Shown in pieces: positions 1 to 4,451 of a stretch of DNA of 5,417 bases. The position numbers were made by a program, and so were the translations under genes. Each line of letters begins with the position of its first letter. Within the stretch, counting starts at the first letter, position 1. The stretch covers positions 1 to 5,417 of the forward strand of contig CAKTKF010000106.1 in the NCBI GenBank assembly GCA_934569215.1. Direction: 5' to 3'. The stretch comes from an uncultured Oscillospiraceae bacterium (GTDB taxonomy: Bacteria; Bacillota; Clostridia; Oscillospirales; Oscillospiraceae). The notes under the pieces were generated by a model, which was given only the letters and a program-made list of their open reading frames with translations, ran no database searches and was not told where the DNA came from.

Positions 1-2085
1 GAGCTGGGTATCCCCGTGGTCATCGCCATCAACATGATGGATATCGTCCGCAAGAATGGCGACAAGATCAACATCTCCGAGCTGTCCCAGGCGCTGGGCT
101 GCAAGGTCGTTGAGATCTCCGCCCTGAAGGGCGACGGCGTTATGGCCGCTGCGGAAGCCGCCATTGACGCCGCGAAGAACGCCAAGACCGTTCCGATGCA
201 CACCTTCTCTGGCCCTGTGGAGCATGCCATTGCCCACATCGAGGAAGCTACCGTTCACGGCATGCCCGAGGAGCAGCAGCGTTGGTACGCCATCAAGATC
301 TTCGAGCGCGACGACAAGGTGATGGAGAAGCTGGGTCTGACCAAGGACACCATGTCCCACATCGAGGCCGACATTGAAGCTGCCGAGAAGGAGCTGGACG
401 ACGACGCCGAGAGCATCATCACCAACGAGCGTTACATCTACATCGGCGAAGTCATCAAGCGCTGCTACAAGAAGCACTCCGCCGGTAAGCTGACCACCTC
501 CGATAAGATCGATAAGATCGTGACCAACCGCTGGCTGGGTCTGCCCATCTTCGCGGTTGTCATGTTCCTGGTTTACTATATCGCCATGGTCGGCGTCGGC
601 GCTGCCGCTACCGACTGGGCAAACGACGGCCTGTTCGGCGACGGCTGGCACCTGTTCGGCATCGGCTCCTCCGCTTATAACGACGCAGCCGACGAGTACG
701 GTGCGGCGTCCCTGATCGTAGACGGCTATGACGCCTACGTGGAAGAGAACGGCACTGCTCCCACCGGCGACTTCACCTACGAGGTCGAGGATGAGGAGAC
801 CCTGGAGATCACCGAAGAGACCGCTTCTCTGGCTGACTACGAGGAAGCCGTTGCGACTCTGGACAGCTACGGCGAAGAGCCCGACCCCGCGGACTACGGC
901 GTGTGGGTCCCCGGTATCCCCGTTCTGATCGGCAACCTGTTGGAGAAGGCCAACGCGGCTGAATGGCTCAGCGGCCTGATCCTGGACGGCATCGTGGCCG
1001 GTGTCGGCGCAGTTCTGGGCTTCGTGCCTCAGATGCTGGTGCTGTTCCTGATGCTGGCCTTCCTGGAGGCCTGCGGCTACATGGCTCGTATCGCATTCGT
1101 CCTTGACCGTATCTTCCGTAAGTTCGGCCTGTCCGGCAAGAGCTTCATCCCCATGCTGGTCGGCACCGGCTGCGGCGTTCCCGGTATCATGGCATCCCGT
1201 ACCATTGAAAACGAGCGTGACCGCCGGATGACCATTATGACCACCACCTTTATCCCCTGCGGCGCGAAGGTTCCCTTCATCGCCATGATCGCGGGCGCTC
1301 TGTTCGGCGGCAGCGCTTGGGTCGCTACCTCTGCTTACTTCATCGGCATGGCCGCCATCATCGTGTCCGGCATTATGCTGAAGAAGACCAAGATGTTCGC
1401 CGGTGAGCCTGCTCCCTTCGTTATGGAGCTGCCCGCTTACCACCTGCCCACCGTGTCCAACGTCCTGCGCAGCATGTGGGAGCGTGGCTGGAGCTTCATC
1501 AAGAAGGCCGGCACCATCATCCTGCTGTCCACCATCTTCGTGTGGTTCACCACTTACTTCGGCTTCGTTGACGGCACCTTCCGGATGCTGAGCGAGGATG
1601 AGATCGACTACTCCATCCTGGCTGCCATCGGCGGCGTGCTGGCCTGGGTGTTCAAGCCTCTGGGCTGGGGCAACTGGCAGGCGGCTGTCGCTTCCATCAC
1701 CGGCCTGGTCGCCAAGGAAAACATCGTCGGTACGCTGGGCATCCTGTACGGCGGCGGAGACGGAACCGTGTATCAGAACCTTGCCAATGCTTTCAACGGC
1801 ATTACCGGTTATTCCTTCCTGGTGTTCAACCTGCTGTGCGCCCCCTGCTTCGCGGCCATCGGCGCCATCAAGCGTGAGATGAACAACGCCAAGTGGACCT
1901 GGTTCGCCATCGGCTATCAGTGCGGCTTCGCTTACCTCATCGCCCTGATGATCAACCAGTTCGGCAACCTGTTCCTCGGACACGCCAGCGTGATCGGCCT
2001 GATCTTCGCTCTGGCTGCTCTGGCTGGTATGCTGTACCTGCTGTTCAAGCCCTACAAGGAAGCTACCAAGCTGTCTAAAGTCTAA
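1..2085 (+). CDS. feoB: Ferrous iron transport protein B (FeoB), 5' end cut off
   Basis: FeoB is the GTPase-linked Fe2+ permease of the cytoplasmic membrane. The reading frame is open from base 1, so the start and the G1-G3 motifs lie upstream; 694 residues are visible. Counting codons from base 1, G4 is NMMD at 11-14 and G5 is SALKG at 40-44. The GDI helical region (RWYAIKIFERDD) follows, and the first membrane segment is near 179-201. The first Gate domain contains GTGCGVPG (388-395, Cys391) and PCGAKVP (Cys420). The second contains LVAKENIVG (569-577), and a CAPC motif lies at 613-616. All of this is typical of FeoB. The unusual part is codons about 203-304, a long acidic stretch with no Lys or Arg between codons 177 and 316. 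Arg codons are mostly CGT/CGC, unlike the genes downstream, which suggests high expression. Any FeoA gene or iron-responsive operator would be upstream, out of view. The identification is very secure. Confidence 0.96.
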   Translation, partial: ELGIPVVIAINMMDIVRKNGDKINISELSQALGCKVVEISALKGDGVMAAAEAAIDAAKNAKTVPMHTFSGPVEHAIAHIEEATVHGMPEEQQRWYAIKIFERDDKVMEKLGLTKDTMSHIEADIEAAEKELDDDAESIITNERYIYIGEVIKRCYKKHSAGKLTTSDKIDKIVTNRWLGLPIFAVVMFLVYYIAMVGVGAAATDWANDGLFGDGWHLFGIGSSAYNDAADEYGAASLIVDGYDAYVEENGTAPTGDFTYEVEDEETLEITEETASLADYEEAVATLDSYGEEPDPADYGVWVPGIPVLIGNLLEKANAAEWLSGLILDGIVAGVGAVLGFVPQMLVLFLMLAFLEACGYMARIAFVLDRIFRKFGLSGKSFIPMLVGTGCGVPGIMASRTIENERDRRMTIMTTTFIPCGAKVPFIAMIAGALFGGSAWVATSAYFIGMAAIIVSGIMLKKTKMFAGEPAPFVMELPAYHLPTVSNVLRSMWERGWSFIKKAGTIILLSTIFVWFTTYFGFVDGTFRMLSEDEIDYSILAAIGGVLAWVFKPLGWGNWQAAVASITGLVAKENIVGTLGILYGGGDGTVYQNLANAFNGITGYSFLVFNLLCAPCFAAIGAIKREMNNAKWTWFAIGYQCGFAYLIALMINQFGNLFLGHASVIGLIFALAALAGMLYLLFKPYKEATKLSKV

Positions 2086-2090
2086 TCGTC

Positions 2091-2119
2091 TTGGAGCCAG
2101 ACATTATGTCTGGCTCCAA
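2091..2119 (+). terminator. Strong hairpin between feoB and the small Cys-rich gene
   Basis: A perfect 14-base inverted repeat, with arms at 2091-2104 and 2106-2119, starts 5 bases after the feoB stop codon. It would fold as about 13 bp with a TTA loop. The downstream sequence (CCTTCAATG) is not a real T-run, so full termination is doubtful. It may instead be a leaky terminator or a 3' stabiliser that sets the FeoB to small-protein ratio. The hairpin is directly visible; its role is inferred. Confidence 0.45.
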
Positions 2120-2137
2120 CCTTCAATGTTCTGAAAC

Positions 2138-2142
2138 GGAGT
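2138..2142 (+). promoter_or_regulatory. Ribosome binding site setting the start of the small Cys-rich gene
   Basis: GGAGT lies 7 bases before the ATG at 2150. The in-frame GTG at 2141 overlaps this site and so cannot be served by it, which makes the ATG the preferred start. Confidence 0.7.
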
Positions 2143-2149
2143 GATTTTT

Positions 2150-2326
2150 ATGCTGCAATGGATCAGCACGAATATCGGTACAATTCTCATCAGCCTGCTC
2201 CTGCTGGCAGCGGTTGCTCTGATTATCCACAGTATGATGCGCGATAAAAAACAGGGAAAGTCCTCCTGCGGCGGCAACTGCGCCGGCTGTGCCGCGTGCG
2301 GTTCCTGCCACAATAAGGGCAATTAA
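2150..2326 (+). CDS. FeoB-associated Cys-rich membrane protein
   Basis: This is a 58-residue protein with one hydrophobic membrane segment (residues about 9-28), then a basic patch (RDKKQGK, 31-37), then a C-terminal cluster of Cys at 40, 44, 47, 50 and 53 followed by His54. This layout and the position directly after feoB match the FeoB-associated Cys-rich family (FeoB_associated in Pfam), common in Firmicutes and anaerobes. With the N-terminus outside, the positive-inside rule puts the Cys tail in the cytoplasm, where it could receive Fe2+ leaving FeoB. That role is inference, because the family is not well characterised. The gene begins 64 bases after feoB, is probably co-transcribed with it through the hairpin at 2091-2119, and is followed by a terminator at 2355-2397. 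The ATG at 2150 was chosen because GGAGT lies at proper spacing. Confidence 0.87.
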   Translation: MLQWISTNIGTILISLLLLAAVALIIHSMMRDKKQGKSSCGGNCAGCAACGSCHNKGN

Positions 2327-2354
2327 AAAGGGTTTTCCCGAGTTTCCAACCCCC

Positions 2355-2397
2355 AAATGCAGTCCGCAGATTCTGTCTGCGGGCTGTATTTCTTTGT
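2355..2397 (+). terminator. Intrinsic terminator ending the feoB unit
   Basis: The arms at 2355-2370 and 2376-2391 pair over 16 bp with two G-U wobbles, closed by a 5-base loop (TTCTG). The right arm runs into the T-rich stretch TATTTCTTTGT. It lies 28 bases after the stop of the small Cys-rich gene and before the spoIID ribosome binding site, so it separates the two units. The A-rich left foot and T-rich right foot could also give some termination on the minus strand. Confidence 0.8.
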
Positions 2398-2444
2398 GTA
2401 TGTTCTGACAGCATTCTGTCCCCCCGCTGTGCTACCATATCTCC

Positions 2445-2452
2445 GGGAGGGG
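2445..2452 (+). promoter_or_regulatory. Ribosome binding site setting the spoIID start
   Basis: GGGAGGGG ends 6 bases before the ATG at 2459. The open frame extends further upstream, to an ATG at 2357, but that codon sits in the terminator stem, so 2459 is the start. No convincing sigma-A or sigma-E promoter was found in 2398-2444. A weak CTGACA at 2405-2410 has no -10 box at proper spacing. Confidence 0.75.
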
Positions 2453-2458
2453 ATACCA

Positions 2459-3433
2459 ATGAGAACATTGGCAAAGGATATTCTGACCGCCGCCGCCATG
2501 GGCTTGGTAGTGCCGGGGATCGTGCTGAGTATTGCGGCGCGACAGATGGATGCTCCGCCGGAGACGACGAAGGAAACGACGGTGCAGACCGTACAGCCCA
2601 CGGCGCAGGAGACCGTGCGGCTTCCCGTGCTGGTCAGGCAGGAGGACGGCACGGTTTCCCAGATGGATATGGACAGCTACCTCGTCGGGGTGGTGCTGGC
2701 GGAAATGCCGGTTTCCTTTGAAGGCGAAGCGCTGGAAGCCCAGTCGGTGGTTGCCCGGACGTATGCCCGGAAGGCCTGGGAGACCGGGGGCAAGCATGGG
2801 GACTGCTCCGTATGTACCCGCAGCGCGTGCTGTCAGGGCTACATCGGAGACGAGGACTATCTGTCTCAAGGCGGCACGGAGGAAGGGCTGGAAAAGGTGC
2901 GTGCCGCCGTGGCCGCTGCCTCGGGCTGGGTGCTGACCTATGAGGGAGAGCTGATCGAAGCGACGTATTTTTCCTGCTCCGGCGGCAGTACCGAGGACGC
3001 CGCGGCGGTGTGGGGGACGGAATTTCCCTATTTGCAGGCCGTGGCCAGTCCCGGGGAGGAAAAGGCGGCGCATTACACGGATACGGTGCGCTTTTCGGCG
3101 GAAGCCTTTCAGGATGCCCTGGGCGTGACCCTCAGCGGCAGCCCCGGAGGCTGGTTCCGGGATGTGACCTATACCGATGGCGGCGGCGTTGATACCATTG
3201 TCATCGGCGGGACGAGCTACAGGGGAACGGAGCTTCGTTCTTTGCTGGGTCTGCGCTCTACAGCGTTTTCCATCTCCACCACCGAGGATACCGTTACCGT
3301 CACCACCAGGGGCTACGGCCACCGGGTGGGCATGAGCCAGTACGGCGCGGACGCCATGGCGGTCACCGGAAGCACCTGCCCGGAAATTCTGGCGCACTAT
3401 TATCCGGGAACCACGTTGATGAAGCTGGGATAA
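2459..3433 (+). CDS. spoIID: Stage II sporulation protein D (SpoIID), peptidoglycan lytic transglycosylase
   Basis: This 324-residue protein is of usual length for the family. SpoIID cleaves glycan strands as a lytic transglycosylase during engulfment of the forespore, working with SpoIIM and SpoIIP in the mother-cell membrane. Residues about 8-27 form an N-terminal membrane anchor, followed by a Thr/Glu-rich linker (about 31-55). The catalytic-site motif AEMP has Glu82, matching the essential Glu88 of Bacillus SpoIID, and is followed by EALEAQSVVARTYA. His113, Cys119 and Cys125 have the H-x5-C-x5-C spacing of the zinc ligands known from Clostridioides SpoIID. CSGGSTED (173-180) and GYGHRVGMSQYGA (285-297) are family signatures. 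It is a single-gene unit with terminators on both sides. Sigma-E control is expected from other spore formers but no matching promoter was recognised. A SpoIID/LytB paralogue with a vegetative role is less likely. Confidence 0.92.
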   Translation: MRTLAKDILTAAAMGLVVPGIVLSIAARQMDAPPETTKETTVQTVQPTAQETVRLPVLVRQEDGTVSQMDMDSYLVGVVLAEMPVSFEGEALEAQSVVARTYARKAWETGGKHGDCSVCTRSACCQGYIGDEDYLSQGGTEEGLEKVRAAVAAASGWVLTYEGELIEATYFSCSGGSTEDAAAVWGTEFPYLQAVASPGEEKAAHYTDTVRFSAEAFQDALGVTLSGSPGGWFRDVTYTDGGGVDTIVIGGTSYRGTELRSLLGLRSTAFSISTTEDTVTVTTRGYGHRVGMSQYGADAMAVTGSTCPEILAHYYPGTTLMKLG

Positions 3434-3439
3434 TTTACG

Positions 3440-3470
3440 AAAGGGCTTGCCCATACGGACAAGTCCTTTT
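3440..3470 (+). terminator. Intrinsic terminator after spoIID
   Basis: The arms AAAGGGCTTG (3440-3449) and CAAGTCCTTT (3460-3469) pair over 10 bp with one G-U wobble around a 10-base loop. The right arm ends in TTTT. It begins 7 bases after the spoIID stop codon and just before the promoter of the padR operon. The short T-run makes its strength uncertain. Confidence 0.7.
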
Positions 3471-3473
3471 CCC

Positions 3474-3502
3474 TTGACAAAATCAGAAACGAATGTTATA
3501 TT
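3474..3502 (+). promoter_or_regulatory. Strong sigma-A-type promoter of the padR operon
   Basis: The -35 box TTGACA (3474-3479) matches consensus fully. A 17-base spacer leads to TATATT (3497-3502), and a TG at 3494-3495 gives an extended -10. Transcription would start near 3509, about 30 bases before the padR ATG. Confidence 0.87.
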
Positions 3503-3510
3503 ACAAATAC

Positions 3511-3523
3511 TTAGCAATGCTAA
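3511..3523 (+). promoter_or_regulatory. Candidate PadR operator (palindrome TTAGCA-A-TGCTAA)
   Basis: This perfect 6-base inverted repeat with one central base lies immediately after the predicted transcription start and before the padR ribosome binding site (AGGAGGGG, 3526-3533). A dimeric PadR bound here would block the promoter, giving autorepression, as is usual for the family. The palindrome is seen; its use by this PadR is inferred. Confidence 0.6.
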
Positions 3524-3538
3524 ATAGGAGGGGAACCG

Positions 3539-3886
3539 ATGGAGGACAGATTTGCCCAGCAATTAAAAAAGGGCGTGCTGGAAATGCTGGTTCTGAAGCT
3601 GATCTGCGCAAAGCCTGCCTACGGCTACGAGCTGCTGTCGGAGTTGAAAATATCCTCCCAGGGGCGGTTTTCCCTGAAGGAAGGAACGCTGTACCCGATT
3701 CTCTACCGCCTGGAGGATGACGGCATGATCCGCTCCCAGTGGTCGACCGGAGAGGGACGCACGGCGCCGAAGAAAATCTACGAAGCCACGGACTCAGGTC
3801 AAGCGGAAAATCTCCGCCGACAGCGCATCTGGCAGGAATTTGAGGACACGGTAAACGCAATTTTACAGGGAGGAAAAGAACCATGA
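3539..3886 (+). CDS. PadR-family transcriptional repressor
   Basis: At 115 residues this is the short PadR type: an N-terminal winged-helix domain and a brief C-terminal dimerisation helix. Recognisable motifs are KKGVLEMLVLKLI (10-22), AYGYELL (27-33), the recognition-helix and wing region SLKEGTLYPILYRLEDDGMI (45-64), the wing KKIYEATDSG (78-87), and an amphipathic C-terminal helix (about 88-110). PadR proteins bind DNA as dimers, and inducers or other signals release them. The ATG at 3539 follows AGGAGGGG at 3526-3533. Its TGA overlaps the ATG of the next gene in an ATGA junction, so the two are translationally coupled. This pairing of PadR with a HAAS/DUF1700-like membrane protein is common in Firmicutes and is linked to envelope or antimicrobial stress in some cases. 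The signal here is unknown. The strong promoter and palindrome upstream suggest autorepression. Confidence 0.93.
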   Translation: MEDRFAQQLKKGVLEMLVLKLICAKPAYGYELLSELKISSQGRFSLKEGTLYPILYRLEDDGMIRSQWSTGEGRTAPKKIYEATDSGQAENLRRQRIWQEFEDTVNAILQGGKEP

Positions 3887-4377
3887 CCCAGGCGGAAAGG
3901 AAAATGAAGAAATACGTGAACGCGGTGGAGCGGAGGCTGAACCTGCCCCGTGAGATAAAGGCCAGGGTCATGAGCGACTTCCAAAGCTCCATAGTTGCCC
4001 GCCGGGAGGCAGGGCAGACCGACGAGGAAATTTATGCCGAGCTTGGCACCCCGGCGAAAGCGGCCGTCGACCTGAATGAGCAGATGAAGGACTATGCCTA
4101 CCGGAAAAGCCCATGGCGCTTTCTGTTCCTGGGAATCGCGGCGATCGGGGGCGTGCGGCTGCTGTACGACGGCTTCGTTTCCCTGATCGGCTATTTCCTG
4201 CTTCGCCGTAAGAGTGGGGGTGCTGCCACCATCGGCATCATCGGCGGCGCGGACGGCCCCACGGCCATTTTTGTCACCACCCCCGCTTGGACAAGACCGG
4301 CGTGGATGGCGGCGCTGCTTATCATTGGCGTAGTTGGATATCTGCTGCTGCGGCGTTGCAAGGCGAAGTCGAAATAA
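3883..4377 (+). CDS. HAAS (DUF1700-like) membrane protein with an OadB-like GGADGPT motif
   Basis: This 164-residue protein is encoded directly after padR, with a GGGAGG ribosome binding site (3868-3873) inside the padR end. Residues 1-72 form the helical HAAS domain often found downstream of PadR: a charged amphipathic start, LNLPREIKARVMSDF (19-33), then an acidic helix and ELGTPAKAAVDL (53-64). Hydrophobic segments follow at about 78-107 and 141-157, ending in a basic tail (RRCKAKSK). Between them, IGIIGGADGPTAIFV (117-131) closely matches the conserved region of the beta subunit of sodium-translocating decarboxylases (OadB/GcdB/MmdB), where the Asp, here Asp124, is essential for Na+ transport. 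The remaining OadB sequence is absent and the protein is far too short to be the pump, so a decarboxylase-subunit label would be misleading. The function is unknown. A membrane sensor or anti-PadR partner is possible but unsupported. The domain call is fairly sure; the meaning of the motif is open. Confidence 0.85.
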   Translation: MTQAERKMKKYVNAVERRLNLPREIKARVMSDFQSSIVARREAGQTDEEIYAELGTPAKAAVDLNEQMKDYAYRKSPWRFLFLGIAAIGGVRLLYDGFVSLIGYFLLRRKSGGAATIGIIGGADGPTAIFVTTPAWTRPAWMAALLIIGVVGYLLLRRCKAKSK

Positions 4378-4380
4378 ATC

Positions 4381-4409
4381 TTGCAGAAAATATAAACGTG
4401 TGCTATAAT
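4381..4409 (+). promoter_or_regulatory. Extended -10 promoter of the nucleoside kinase gene
   Basis: A consensus TATAAT at 4404-4409 is preceded by TGC (4401-4403), giving an extended -10. TTGCAG at 4381-4386, 17 bases upstream, is a weak -35 that matches consensus only in TTG. Transcription would start near 4416, about 36 bases before the ATG at 4452. Confidence 0.7.
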
Positions 4410-4422
4410 ATGGCACACGTTT
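4394..4422. repeat. Perfect 10-bp inverted repeat centred on the -10 box
   Basis: The arms AAACGTGTGC (4394-4403) and GCACACGTTT (4413-4422) are exact reverse complements. The 9-base loop TATAATATG contains the whole -10 box. It lies 16 bases after the stop codon of the HAAS gene. It could be an operator for a dimeric repressor, or the hairpin of a terminator for the padR operon (the right arm ends in TTTT, with A-rich sequence before the left arm), or both. On the minus strand it is followed by TATATTTTCT and would also resemble a terminator. The symmetry is certain; the role is not. Confidence 0.6.
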
Positions 4423-4451
4423 TGTGCAATTCCCCCAAGGAGGTAACGTTT

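Noticed and set aside
2141..2149. GTG start at 2141 for the small Cys-rich protein
   Set aside because: The GTG overlaps the GGAG ribosome binding site that serves the ATG at 2150.
2404..2420. Short inverted repeat GACAG-CATT-CTGTC before spoIID as an operator or sigma-E promoter
   Set aside because: Five-base arms are easily found by chance, and no -35/-10 pair at proper spacing supports it.
2357..2458. Upstream extension of SpoIID from an ATG at 2357
   Set aside because: That ATG lies in the terminator stem and has no ribosome binding site. The ATG at 2459 has GGGAGGGG and gives a proper N-terminal membrane anchor.
2432..3562. Long minus-strand open frame (376 codons) opposite spoIID
   Set aside because: It is the antisense of a well-supported spoIID gene in GC-rich DNA. 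Its translation is low-complexity and rich in Arg, His and Gly, with no recognisable domain.
3883..4377. Calling the HAAS protein an oxaloacetate decarboxylase beta subunit
   Set aside because: Only a 15-residue motif matches. The protein is 164 residues, against about 400 for OadB, and it starts with a HAAS domain.
3799..4416. Minus-strand open frame opposite the HAAS gene
   Set aside because: It overlaps the clear padR-HAAS operon, has no recognisable domain, and would begin inside the promoter inverted repeat.
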